A DNA stretch of 47,121 nucleotides from Nitrospirales bacterium (GTDB taxonomy: Bacteria; Nitrospirota; Nitrospiria; Nitrospirales; UBA8639), in the NCBI GenBank assembly GCA_020027205.1, contig JAHRAQ010000026.1, forward strand, positions 1 to 47,121, written 5' to 3'. Below are positions 23,790-33,608 of this stretch, in pieces (position 1 is the first letter of the stretch; each line of letters opens with the position of its first letter). A model generated the notes under the pieces. The model ran no database searches. It was not told where the DNA came from and saw only the letters and a program-made list of their open reading frames with translations. The position numbers and the translations under genes are program-made.

Positions 23790-25103
23790 ATGATGGAAAC
23801 ACAGTCTCCTCTTCGATTGCTGACTCCCCATGACGGCGAGCCGTGGGACATCGACGGCTACCTCGCCGGCGGAGGCTATGACGCCTGGCGGCGGGTCGTG
23901 CGGGACCGCGATCCCGGCCGGGTCATTGATGAACTGAAACTGGCCGGGCTGCGGGGCCGGGGCGGGGCGGGGTTTCCCACGGGAGTGAAATGGGACAAAG
24001 TGGCGCGCCATCGGGTGACGGAGCGGTATTTTGTCTGCAACGCCGGCGAGCACGAACCGGGCACCGTGAAGGATCGCTACCTGATTCAGCACCATCCCCA
24101 TCGGCTGATCGAAGGGTGTTGCATCGCGGCGCTCACCGTCGGAGCCGGGGAATCCTACATCTACCTGAACGCCGAATTTCTCGACGCGCGGGACAGTCTG
24201 GCACGGGCCATGGAGCAGGCGCGCGCGCGGGGCCTGCTGGGGAAGAACGTGCTGGGGTCCGGCGCGGACCTTGACCTGAAAATTTTCGACGGGCACGGCA
24301 GTTACGTGGCCGGAGAAGAAACGGCGATGCTGGAATCCATGCAGGGCCGTCCCGCGCAGCCGAAGGAAAAGCCGCCGTTTTATCCGACCGACTTCGGCCT
24401 GCACGGCAAACCGACGCTGGTGAACAACGTCGAAACCCTGTCCCACGTGCCCCTCATTCTGCGCCACGGGGCCGCGTGGTTTCGTGACGTGGGCACCGAA
24501 CGCAGTCCGGGCACCATGTTGTTTTCGGTGAGCGGGGCCGTGAATCGTCCCGGCGTCTATGAACGCCCCCTGGGGACGTCCCTGCGCCGCATTATCGAGG
24601 AATGCGGGGGCGGCGTTCCTGACGGCCGTTCGATCAAGGCGGTCTTTCCGGGCGGGCCGTCCTTTGCCATGGTGGGACCGGACGATCTTGATCTGCCCAT
24701 GGATTTTGACGCGCTGAAACAGGCCGGCACCGGCCTGGGGTCGGCGGGGGTCATGGTGGTGGATGACGCGACCTGCATGGTCGCGCACACGCTCGCGCTC
24801 TCGACGTTTTTTCGAAAAGAAAGTTGCGGGCAATGTCCCTCCTGCCGCATCGGCACGGAACATCTGGAAACGCTGGTGGCAAACATCGAAGAAGGCCACG
24901 GCACACAGGGCGATCTGGACAAACTGTTGCAGATTTGCGGGTTTGTCAAAGGCACGGGCTATTGCACGCTGGTGACGGGAGCGGCCGTTCTGGTGCAGAG
25001 CAGTCTTCGTCTGTTCCGGCACGAGTTTGAAGCCCACGTCGCCCAACGGGCCTGTCCGTTTCCGTTCCGTCCCGCCGCCGAGCCGGCCGTGGCCGTCGGG
25101 TGA
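23790..25103 (+). CDS. NuoF-like NADH:acceptor flavoprotein subunit (FMN, [4Fe-4S])
   Basis: 437 aa. Motifs of the complex I 51-kDa subunit: GLRGRGGAGFPTGVKW (NADH/FMN site), CNAGEHEPGTVKDR (family: 'CN.DE.EPGT'), GSYVAGEETAMLESMQG, and the [4Fe-4S] ligands in SCGQCPSCRIGT plus the fourth Cys in GTGYC. It takes hydride from NAD(P)H and passes electrons to Fe-S centres. Only a ferredoxin follows; NuoE and NuoG are not nearby, so it is not complex I itself but probably part of a small NADH-ferredoxin couple. The start is uncertain: GTG 23760 or GTG 23787 are alternatives, none with a clear ribosome binding site. Confidence 0.88.
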   Translation: MMETQSPLRLLTPHDGEPWDIDGYLAGGGYDAWRRVVRDRDPGRVIDELKLAGLRGRGGAGFPTGVKWDKVARHRVTERYFVCNAGEHEPGTVKDRYLIQHHPHRLIEGCCIAALTVGAGESYIYLNAEFLDARDSLARAMEQARARGLLGKNVLGSGADLDLKIFDGHGSYVAGEETAMLESMQGRPAQPKEKPPFYPTDFGLHGKPTLVNNVETLSHVPLILRHGAAWFRDVGTERSPGTMLFSVSGAVNRPGVYERPLGTSLRRIIEECGGGVPDGRSIKAVFPGGPSFAMVGPDDLDLPMDFDALKQAGTGLGSAGVMVVDDATCMVAHTLALSTFFRKESCGQCPSCRIGTEHLETLVANIEEGHGTQGDLDKLLQICGFVKGTGYCTLVTGAAVLVQSSLRLFRHEFEAHVAQRACPFPFRPAAEPAVAVG

Positions 25104-25107
25104 GTTG

Positions 25108-25452
25108 ATGCCGCGCGTCACGTTTATTCATCCTGACGGGAAAAGCGGCGAGGTGCCGGAGCGGGTGACGCTGCTGGACGCCGCCGAGGCGTTGGGGTTT
25201 CCCCTCAAGCATGATTGCGGGGGGAGCGCCTCGTGCTCGACCTGCCGCGTCGAAGTGTTGATGGGGGGAGAGCATTTGTCCGACATCGATTTCGAAGAAC
25301 AGGACCTGCTCGACCGCGAGGCGTTGACCGAACCGTATCATCGTCTCGGATGCCAGGCGATGGTGCTCGGCGACGTGGTGGTGCAGGTGCCCGAAGACCG
25401 GGACGTGCCGGCGGCGGAGTCGAGGGAAGCGTCCAACGCCGTCAAGAACTGA
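25108..25452 (+). CDS. [2Fe-2S] ferredoxin (adrenodoxin/plant-type fold)
   Basis: 114 aa. Ligands are C-x5-C-x2-C in DCGGSASCSTC plus a fourth Cys in RLGCQAM. The family-typical HDCGGSASCSTCRVEV spacing indicates adrenodoxin-type more than plant-type. It starts 4 bases after the NuoF-like stop (TGA..ATG), so the two are co-translated. It is probably the electron acceptor or carrier of the flavoprotein. Confidence 0.92.
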   Translation: MPRVTFIHPDGKSGEVPERVTLLDAAEALGFPLKHDCGGSASCSTCRVEVLMGGEHLSDIDFEEQDLLDREALTEPYHRLGCQAMVLGDVVVQVPEDRDVPAAESREASNAVKN

Positions 25453-25495
25453 CTCGTGACGGGATGGTGACGGGAATCGGAACAGAGCGCGCCCG

Positions 25496-25918
25496 GTGAA
25501 AGAAATCATCCGCGTCACCCGCCAATATCGGTTCTGTGCCGCGCATCGGCTGCACACGGACGCCTTGCCGGATGACGTTAATCGAAAAGTGTTCGGCAAA
25601 TGCAACAACCCCAACGGGCACGGTCATAACTACACCGTGTTTGTCACCGTGACGGGCGAACCGGATGCGGTCACGGGGGAGGTGACGGACATCGAAGCCC
25701 TGGACCGGCTGGTGACCGGCAAAATCGTGGAACGGTTCGATCACCGCCACCTGAATCACGACCCGGCGTTTCGGCAACTCGTGACGACCGGAGAAAATCT
25801 GGCCAGGGTCATCTGGGACGAGTTGGTGAACGCCGTCCCGGCCGGCCGGTTGGACAAAGTCGGGTTGCGCGAAACGCGCGACAACTATTTCGAATACCGG
25901 GACACCCCGCCTTCCTGA
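25496..25918 (+). CDS. 6-pyruvoyltetrahydropterin synthase-type enzyme (PTPS/QueD family)
   Basis: 140 aa. The zinc ligands are His in AAHRLH and both His in GHGHNY. The nucleophilic Cys lies in [20 protein letters not shown] and ETRDN supply the Asp-His and Glu. The stretch around [12 protein letters not shown] is of the animal-type PTPS pattern rather than the QueD pattern. The protein acts on 7,8-dihydroneopterin triphosphate, the product of FolE, which is the next gene. It could serve tetrahydrobiopterin or a related pterin; queuosine is the alternative. Start GTG 25496. Confidence 0.85.
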   Translation: MKEIIRVTRQYRFCAAHRLHTDALPDDVNRKVFGKCNNPNGHGHNYTVFVTVTGEPDAVTGEVTDIEALDRLVTGKIVERFDHRHLNHDPAFRQLVTTGENLARVIWDELVNAVPAGRLDKVGLRETRDNYFEYRDTPPS

Positions 25919-25962
25919 ACGGCCGCGTGCCGCCGCGATCGTCCGTTCGTTCTTCTGACCCG

Positions 25963-26628
25963 ATGCGCAAACGTCAATCTCCCAGGCCGGCCGCCGGAAC
26001 ACACGCCCGGAACGCGAAGACCGCCGGGAACCCGGCCCGCCCCGGACGGCGGGGAGCCGGTCACGCGACGCCCGCGGCCCTGGAGCCGCTGATCGCCCGC
26101 ATGTTGACCCTGCTCGGAGAAAGTCCGGCGCGCCGTGGACTGGAGCGCACACCCGAACGCGTGGCCCGCGCGCTTGAGTTTTTTACCAAGGGGTACGCGC
26201 AAAACGTGCGGGACATCATCAACGGGGCGTTGTTTCCCATCGAGTACGATGAGATGGTCATCGTCCGGGATATTGATTTCTACAGTTTGTGCGAACACCA
26301 CCTGCTGCCGTTTTTTGGGAAGTGCCATATCGGATACATCCCGGACAAACAGGTCGTCGGGTTGAGCAAAATGCCGAGGATTGTCGAAGTGTTCAGCCGG
26401 CGGCTTCAGGTACAGGAACGTCTGACGGTGGAGATTGCCGAAACACTCAAGGCCGCGCTGCGCCCCCTGGGGGTGGGCGTCGTCATTGAGGCGCGGCATT
26501 TGTGCATGATGATGCGGGGCGTCGAAAAACAAAACACCATCGCCGTCACAAGTCACATGCTCGGGGCGTTTCGCACGCAACAACAGACCCGCGACGAATT
26601 TCTGAAACTCATCGGCCAGCCGTCCTGA
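25963..26628 (+). CDS. folE: GTP cyclohydrolase I
   Basis: 221 aa. Converts GTP to 7,8-dihydroneopterin triphosphate. Zinc ligands in [10 protein letters not shown] and [10 protein letters not shown]; other family motifs are [23 protein letters not shown] and [13 protein letters not shown]. An Arg/Pro-rich N-terminal extension (about 40 residues) precedes the conserved part at [15 protein letters not shown], so the true start might lie inside it. It follows the PTPS-type gene (44 bases), so the two make consecutive steps. Confidence 0.95.
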   Translation: MRKRQSPRPAAGTHARNAKTAGNPARPGRRGAGHATPAALEPLIARMLTLLGESPARRGLERTPERVARALEFFTKGYAQNVRDIINGALFPIEYDEMVIVRDIDFYSLCEHHLLPFFGKCHIGYIPDKQVVGLSKMPRIVEVFSRRLQVQERLTVEIAETLKAALRPLGVGVVIEARHLCMMMRGVEKQNTIAVTSHMLGAFRTQQQTRDEFLKLIGQPS

Positions 26629-26643
26629 TTCCCGCTTTCCCCC

Positions 26644-26787
26644 CTCCGTCATTCCCGACCCCCGAATGAAAACGTCGGGGGCAGGCATCTTTCGTCGGGA
26701 ATCCGTCCTTCTGTTGTTCTTGCCCCTTGGTTGGGACAAGGAAAAAGAAGGATGGATTCCCGACTACTAACGTCGGGAATGACGGAG
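26644..26787. repeat. Nested palindromic repeat, copy B (with an insertion in the left arm)
   Basis: Same family as copy A. The left hairpin TTCCCGAC...GTCGGGAA is opened by about 26 extra bases that include AACGTCGGGGGCAGG; the right arm TTCCCGAC-TACTAAC-GTCGGGAA is intact. The core GCCCCTTGGTTGGGACAAGG has the copy-A orientation. It lies between folE and the convergent alpha/beta hydrolase gene. Confidence 0.8.
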
Positions 26788-26794
26788 GGGGAGG

Positions 26795-26875
26795 TCATTC
26801 CCGCTACCGTCACCGCCGCCGCCGTCACCGCTGCCACCGCCACCGTCGTCACTGCCACCGCCGCCATCGACGTCA
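26795..26875. repeat. CCG/CAC-type simple repeat
   Basis: A degenerate tract of GTCACCGCCGCC and CTGCCACCGCC-like units overlapping the C-terminal end region of the alpha/beta hydrolase gene by a few bases. It is low-complexity DNA without visible coding or regulatory content. Confidence 0.5.
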
Positions 26876-27667
26876 CCGTGCCTTCCCGTCGCAAAACTTC
26901 AGCAGCGCGGCGTTGAAGGCGTCGGGATTTTCCAGATTCGAAAGATGACCGGCGTGAGTGATGCGCACACAGGTTGCGCCGGGGATGTGCCGGGCCATGG
27001 CCTCCACCTCGTCGGGCGGCGACGCGCGGTCATCCTCGCCGACCAGCGCCAGCGTGGGCACGGTGATGCGCGGCAGGAGCGGCGTGGAGTCCGGCCGTTC
27101 CGCCATGGCCATGAGGTCGCCCGCAATGCCGGAGACCGGCGCGCCGGCGATGATGGCGCGGACGCGATCCCGCACGTCCGCGCGATGTTCCAGCGTGCGG
27201 GGACTTAACAGTTTGGGCAGCATGAGGTCGGCAATGGCCGCCGCCCCGCGCCGGTACGCCACCTGGGCCATGGAGAACCGCGCGGCGCCGGCGTCGGGCG
27301 TGTCGGCGGCGGCCCGCGTATCGGCCAGCGCCAGCGCGTGCACCATCCCGGGATACCGCCGGTACATCTCGAAAAGAATATATCCGCCCATGGACAGGCC
27401 CACGAACGTGGCCCGCGCCAGACCCAGATGCTCCAGCAGGTGTTTGATATCGTCGGCAAATCCGTCCAGCGTGTACCGCCACAACGGCGCGTCCGATTCC
27501 CCGTGCCCGCGCAGGTCCACCGTGATGACGCGATGCCGGTGCGCCAGCCCGGCCACCTGCGGGTCCCACATCGTCCGGTTCAATGGAAAGGCGTGAAGAA
27601 ACACAAGCGGCGGGCCGTGCCCGTCATCCGACCAGGCCAGGTCAATGCCGTTGATGCGTGCTTTCAT
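26873..27667 (-). CDS. Alpha/beta hydrolase (PcaD-like)
   Basis: 264 aa. Nucleophile elbow GLSMGG, catalytic Asp in GEDDRASPPDEVE and His in THAGHLSNLE; the oxyanion motif is LHAFPLN. This is the 3-oxoadipate enol-lactonase/non-heme haloperoxidase-like class, a large group with many substrates. No beta-ketoadipate pathway genes are in the window, so the substrate is not assigned. It lies between two copies of the nested repeat. Confidence 0.88.
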   Translation of the reverse strand: MKARINGIDLAWSDDGHGPPLVFLHAFPLNRTMWDPQVAGLAHRHRVITVDLRGHGESDAPLWRYTLDGFADDIKHLLEHLGLARATFVGLSMGGYILFEMYRRYPGMVHALALADTRAAADTPDAGAARFSMAQVAYRRGAAAIADLMLPKLLSPRTLEHRADVRDRVRAIIAGAPVSGIAGDLMAMAERPDSTPLLPRITVPTLALVGEDDRASPPDEVEAMARHIPGATCVRITHAGHLSNLENPDAFNAALLKFCDGKAR

Positions 27668-27750
27668 GGATGGTCGGCGCGGATTTCCGCACTCACTCCT
27701 TCATTCCTCCGTCATTCCCACATCCCTCCGTCATTCCCCCTCCGTCCCCC

Positions 27751-27863
27751 TCCGTCATTCCCGACATCTTTAGTCGGGAATCCATCCTTCTGTTTCCTTG
27801 TCCTAACCAAAGAAAAACAACAGCAAGATGGATTCCCGACTACTAACGTCGGGAATGACAGAA
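27751..27863. repeat. Nested palindromic repeat, copy C (core inverted)
   Basis: The arms match copy A with the same loop orientation (ATCTTTA left, TACTAAC right), but the core reads TTGTCCTAACCAAAG, the reverse complement of the copy-A/B core. A further half-arm TGGATTCCCGACTGCTAACA and the module CCTGCCCCCGACGTT follow to about 27917. Confidence 0.8.
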
Positions 27864-27996
27864 AGAGGACTGGATTCCCGACTGCTAACACCTGCCCCCG
27901 ACGTTGGTCATCGGAGGACGGAAAGGATTTGCCCCCGTTTCCACCGGCGTTATAGCATAGGCGACCGCGTAAATCCTACGGCGTACTCGAGGGCTT

Positions 27997-29292
27997 ATGC
28001 CGCCCGATGATGATCTCCAACAGTCTGATTTGTTCGTCGCGTCGTCCGGTCGAACGCGCCGGGACGCTCCGTCTCACGGCCCGTTGGCCGACCGGCTCCG
28101 TCCACGGACGTTTGAGGAGTTTGTCGGTCAGGCCCACGTGCTCGGCGAGGGGCAGGCGCTTCGTCGCGCCATCGAGACCGACCGGGTGCCGTCCCTGATT
28201 CTCTGGGGGCCGCCCGGATCGGGGAAGACCACGCTGGCCCATATCATCGCTCAAACCACCCAGGCCGCGTTTGTGGCGTTTTCCGCCGTCGTCAGCGGCG
28301 TGCCCGAGTTGCGCGCCGTCATCAAAGACGCCGCGCAACGGCGCCGGATGAACGATCAGGCCACCATCCTGTTTGTGGATGAAATTCACCGTTTTAATAA
28401 AGCGCAGCAGGACGCCTTTCTGCCGCACGTCGAGCGGGGCGACATCATTCTCATCGGCGCGACGACGCAGAACCCGTCCTTCGAAATCATCGCGCCGTTG
28501 TTGTCACGCGCCCTGGTGGTGACCCTCCATGCGCTGGACGACGACGCGATGGGCGTGATTCTGGACCGGGCGATGACCGACGCCGCGCGCGGGATGGGCG
28601 CGTCCGGGGTGGTGCTTGCCGACGAGGCTCGGCAATTTTTAATCCGGTACGGGAACGGCGATGCGCGGGCGATGCTGACGGCTTTGGAATACGCGGTTCG
28701 GCAGGCGGGCGCGTCCCGCGGCCGGCCGGTCACGGTGACGCGCGACCACCTGGAGCGGATGCTTCGGCAACGGGTGCGGTACGACAAGGACGGAGAAGAG
28801 CATTACAATGTCATCTCCGCCTATATTAAAAGTTTGCGGGATTCCGACGCCGACGGCGCGTTGTACTGGCTGGCGCGGATGCTGGAAGGCGGCGAGGATC
28901 CAAAGTTTATCGCGCGGCGCATGGTCATCTTTGCGTCGGAGGACGTGGGCGTGGCCGAGTCCATGGCGGTGGTCGTCGCCGTCGCGATTTTTCATGCCGT
29001 GGAACTGGTGGGGTTGCCGGAGGCGCAAATCAATCTGGCGCATGGGACCGCGTATCTGGCGTCCTGTCCCAAGAGCCGCGCGGCCTGGGCGGGATTGATC
29101 GAATCTCGAAAGGACGCCAGGGCCTTCGGCAACCTGCCCGTGCCCCTGCATTTGCGGAACGCCGTGACCGCGTTGATGGCGGACATGGGATACGGCAAAG
29201 GGTACCGCAACGTCCATGATGATCCGGGCGCCCGCGCGGAACAGACCCATGTGCCGCCGGAGTTGGAACGGAAAAAATATTACCGGCCGTGA
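27997..29292 (+). CDS. rarA: Replication-associated recombination protein A
   Basis: 431 aa, clamp-loader-like AAA+ ATPase (RarA/MgsA/WRNIP1). Walker A GPPGSGKTTLAH, Walker B FVDEIHRFNKAQQD, sensor 1 IGATTQNPSFE, sensor 2 region GDARAMLTALE; the C-terminal MgsA domain holds SDADGALYWLARMLEGGED and NLPVPLHLRNA. RarA acts at stalled replication forks. The family's N-terminal PLADRLRPRTFEEFVGQ is present after about 30 residues; start ATG 27997. Confidence 0.96.
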   Translation: MPPDDDLQQSDLFVASSGRTRRDAPSHGPLADRLRPRTFEEFVGQAHVLGEGQALRRAIETDRVPSLILWGPPGSGKTTLAHIIAQTTQAAFVAFSAVVSGVPELRAVIKDAAQRRRMNDQATILFVDEIHRFNKAQQDAFLPHVERGDIILIGATTQNPSFEIIAPLLSRALVVTLHALDDDAMGVILDRAMTDAARGMGASGVVLADEARQFLIRYGNGDARAMLTALEYAVRQAGASRGRPVTVTRDHLERMLRQRVRYDKDGEEHYNVISAYIKSLRDSDADGALYWLARMLEGGEDPKFIARRMVIFASEDVGVAESMAVVVAVAIFHAVELVGLPEAQINLAHGTAYLASCPKSRAAWAGLIESRKDARAFGNLPVPLHLRNAVTALMADMGYGKGYRNVHDDPGARAEQTHVPPELERKKYYRP

Positions 29293-29305
29293 CGCGGGCG
29301 CGCCG

Positions 29306-31147
<1,842 letters not shown>

Positions 31148-31232
31148 GGAATTGTCCGAGCGGGCGGAGGATGACCGGGAGGAACAAACGCGGCGCCGCC
31201 GGAGTGGACCCGATCACGCGCCGCATTCGGGA

Positions 31233-31308
31233 TATGGTGGAGCTGGCCGGGATTGAACCGGCGACCTCGTGAATGCCATTCACGCGCGCTCCCAACTGCG
31301 CCACAGCC
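31233..31308 (-). tRNA. tRNA-Ala (GGC)
   Basis: 76 bases including an encoded CCA. Acceptor GGGGCTG pairs with CAGCTCC with the G3-U70 wobble that identifies alanine tRNA; the D-arm is GCGC...GCGC; the anticodon arm is CGTGA-ATGGCAT-TCACG with anticodon GGC; the T-arm carries GGTTCAATCC. The acceptor ends A-CCA. Confidence 0.96.
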
Positions 31309-31345
31309 CCACTTTTGGTTTTCGTTGCGTCGAAGCGCGAAAGTT

Positions 31346-31400
31346 TCACGGAACGTTCCGTGATGTGTGACGTTATAGCAATTCCGCGCGGTGAAATCAA
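31346..31400 (-). promoter_or_regulatory. Promoter and operator-like palindrome of tRNA-Ala
   Basis: On the minus strand: TTGATT (31400-31395), 17-base spacer, TATAAC (31377-31372). Just downstream of the predicted start is a perfect 18-bp palindrome TCACGGAACGTTCCGTGA (31363-31346), then about 37 bases to the tRNA. Such a palindrome at the start site looks like a protein-binding site. Confidence 0.5.
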
Positions 31401-31459
31401 ATCCTGTCCCGGCCCCCGCCGTCATTCCCCCTCCCTTCCCCTCCGTCATTCCCCTCTTT

Positions 31460-31590
31460 CCGTCATTCCCGACATCTTTAGTCGGGAATCCATCTTTTCT
31501 GTTGTTTGTCTCTTCCGCATCACAGCAAGACAAGGCAAGACAAGGCAACAGAAAGATGGATTCCCGATTACTAATGTCGGGAATGACGGA
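31460..31590. repeat. Nested palindromic repeat, copy D
   Basis: Left arm TTCCCGAC-ATCTTTA-GTCGGGAA, right arm TTCCCGAT-TACTAAT-GTCGGGAA. The core is larger and different, with tandem GCAAGACAAG units. A degenerate half-copy with TTCCGCGTGCAGACGG and CGCGGAATGACGG follows at 31616-31675. Confidence 0.8.
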
Positions 31591-31823
31591 GAGAGATGCC
31601 CTTAACCTCTTTCAGATGGATTCCGCGTGCAGACGGGTCTCCGGCCACTGGACGTCGTCGACGCGGAATGACGGAAGGGGGGGCGGCGTGACTGGGCATT
31701 TGTAATCGGTGGACGGAATGGGGGCATCTGTCCTGTTTGCGCGCCGGACCGGGCTGGTTCACAATGCGCGCGTGAAGACGGGAAACAACCAACCGCCACG
31801 CCGGTCGCGGATGAGGCCCGGTC

Positions 31824-33242
31824 ATGCGTGACGTCAGGGTGCGGTTTGCGCCGAGTCCCACGGGGGCGTTGCATCTTGGGGGCCTGCGCACGGCGCTGTT
31901 CAACTGGTTGTTTGCCCGCCGCCATGGCGGGACGTTCATTGTGAGGATCGAAGACACCGACCGCGCGCGCTCGACGGATGAGGCCCTGGACGCCATCGTG
32001 GAGGGGCTGCGCTGGGCGGGGTTGGAATGGGACGAGGGGCCGTATCGTCAAACCGAACGGCTGGAATTGTACCGGCGCAAAGCCGGGGAACTGCTCGACC
32101 AGGGCCGCGCCTACTGGTGCGTGTGCGCGCCGGACGAACTGGAGGCCCGCCGGAAGGCGGCTCTGGCCAAAGGCGAATCCGTCAAATACGACGGCCGTTG
32201 CCGGACGCGGGGCCTGACCGCTCCCGCCGAACCGGCGGCGCTGCGGTTTCGCGCGCCGCACACGGGGCGCACCGTGGTCGAGGATCTGATCAAAGGCACC
32301 ATCGAGTTTGACAATGCCGTGTTGGACGACCTCATTCTGCTGCGGTCGAACGGCGATCCCACGTATCATTTGTCCGTGGTGATTGACGACGCGCTGATGG
32401 GGATCACGCACGTCATTCGCGGGGACGATCACGTCAACAATACGCCACGCCAGTTGCCCCTGTTTGACGCTCTGGGCTATCCGGCGCCACGGTTTGCGCA
32501 TCTGCCGATGATTCTGGGCGCGGACAAAACCCGGTTGTCCAAACGGCACGGCGCCGCGTCGGTGCTGGCGTACCGGGACATGGGCTACATGCCCGACGCG
32601 CTGGTGAATTATCTGGTGCGGCTCGGATGGTCGCATGGCGATCAGGAGATGTTTTCCATCCCGGACATGATCGAAAAGTTTTCCCTGGATCGTGTGCAGG
32701 CTGCGGCGGCGGTGTTCGACCCGGACAAATTGCAATGGTTGAACGCCGAATACCTCAAGCGGGGCGACCCGGCGCACCTCGCGGCCCGGCTGCGCCCCTT
32801 TGTCGAACAGCGGGGGTACGACCGCCATGGCCCCGTGCAACCGCAGGGCGGTCTGGAAGCGGTGATCCCTCACCTGCGCGCGCGCGCAAAAACGCTGGTC
32901 GAAATGGCGGACTGGGCCATGCCCTACCTGACGGAACCCGTGGCGATGGACGACGCCGCGGCGGCCACACTGCTCACGCCGGCGATGGCCTCCAGTCTCA
33001 AGAAATTTGCCGACCGCGTGAAGACCGCGGACCCGTTTTCCCAGGAGACCATTGCTCCGGTTCTGCGCGCCCTGCTCGAAGAAGACGGGTTGACGATGGG
33101 CGCCTTCGCCCAGCCGCTTCGACTGGCCCTGACCGGGAAAACTTTCAGTCCGGGCATTTATGATGTCATGGCTCTCCTGGGCAGGGAGCGGACGCTTGGC
33201 CGCATCGCCCACGCGCTGCGACGTCCGGTCACGCCGGGGTGA
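31824..33242 (+). CDS. gltX: Glutamyl-tRNA synthetase
   Basis: 472 aa class I aminoacyl-tRNA synthetase. VRFAPSPTGALHLGG contains the HIGH-type motif and KTRLSKRHGA the KMSKS motif. The editing-free catalytic core continues with TEDTDRARS-like text (RIEDTDRARST) and VLVRLGWSHGDQEMF. Length is that of full-size GltX, not of the shorter glutamyl-Q-tRNA synthetase. Starts at ATG 31824. The presence of a separate glnS downstream suggests it is discriminating for tRNA-Glu. Confidence 0.97.
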   Translation: MRDVRVRFAPSPTGALHLGGLRTALFNWLFARRHGGTFIVRIEDTDRARSTDEALDAIVEGLRWAGLEWDEGPYRQTERLELYRRKAGELLDQGRAYWCVCAPDELEARRKAALAKGESVKYDGRCRTRGLTAPAEPAALRFRAPHTGRTVVEDLIKGTIEFDNAVLDDLILLRSNGDPTYHLSVVIDDALMGITHVIRGDDHVNNTPRQLPLFDALGYPAPRFAHLPMILGADKTRLSKRHGAASVLAYRDMGYMPDALVNYLVRLGWSHGDQEMFSIPDMIEKFSLDRVQAAAAVFDPDKLQWLNAEYLKRGDPAHLAARLRPFVEQRGYDRHGPVQPQGGLEAVIPHLRARAKTLVEMADWAMPYLTEPVAMDDAAAATLLTPAMASSLKKFADRVKTADPFSQETIAPVLRALLEEDGLTMGAFAQPLRLALTGKTFSPGIYDVMALLGRERTLGRIAHALRRPVTPG

Positions 33243-33273
33243 GGGGTGCGGGGTCGTACGGAAGGGACGAAGA

Positions 33274-33350
33274 AACAGAAAGGACAAAGAAACAGAAAGA
33301 TGGATTCCGCGTGCGGACGGTTCTCCCGCCGTTGGTCATCGAAGGGACGC
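33274..33350. repeat. Degenerate half-copies of the palindromic repeat
   Basis: Contains GAAACAGAAAGATGGATTCC followed by GCGTGCGGACGG and CCGTTGGTCATCG, i.e. a right arm of the repeat family that changes after GGATTCC. Lies between gltX and tRNA-Gln; no gene is seen here. Confidence 0.6.
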
Positions 33351-33373
33351 GGGAGAACATCTCACTCGGCGCT

Positions 33374-33402
33374 TTGACGGCGGGGGGCGTATCCATTACA
33401 CT
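33374..33402 (+). promoter_or_regulatory. Candidate promoter of tRNA-Gln
   Basis: TTGACG (33374-33379), 17-base spacer, TACACT (33397-33402). The start would be near 33409, 6 bases before the tRNA. Confidence 0.45.
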
Positions 33403-33414
33403 GCGCCGCGGGGT

Positions 33415-33488
33415 TGGGGGATCGTCTAAGGGTAGGACATCAGATTCTGGCTCTGAGAGTGAGGGTTCGAATCCTTCTCCCCCAGCCA
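33415..33488 (+). tRNA. tRNA-Gln (CTG)
   Basis: 74 bases with encoded CCA. Acceptor TGGGGGA pairs with TCCCCCA (U1-A72, typical of tRNA-Gln), discriminator G73; anticodon loop TTCTGGC gives CUG; the T-arm carries GGTTCGAATCC. Located after gltX and 2.8 kb before glnS. Confidence 0.95.
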
Positions 33489-33608
33489 TGCCGTGTTGAT
33501 TCGCAAACCGGGCAGACGAACGGGTGCGGCGGGGAACGTGCCGGCGGCGATCCCGCGGTGTTGTTCGCATTGTTGCCGTGTGAATGCTTGACCAGAGGAG
33601 GTTGATGG

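Noticed and set aside
31602..33287. 561-codon minus-strand open frame opposite gltX
   Set aside because: GluRS motifs on the plus strand are unambiguous; the opposite frame has only Arg/Gln/Gly-rich shadow composition and crosses repeat DNA.
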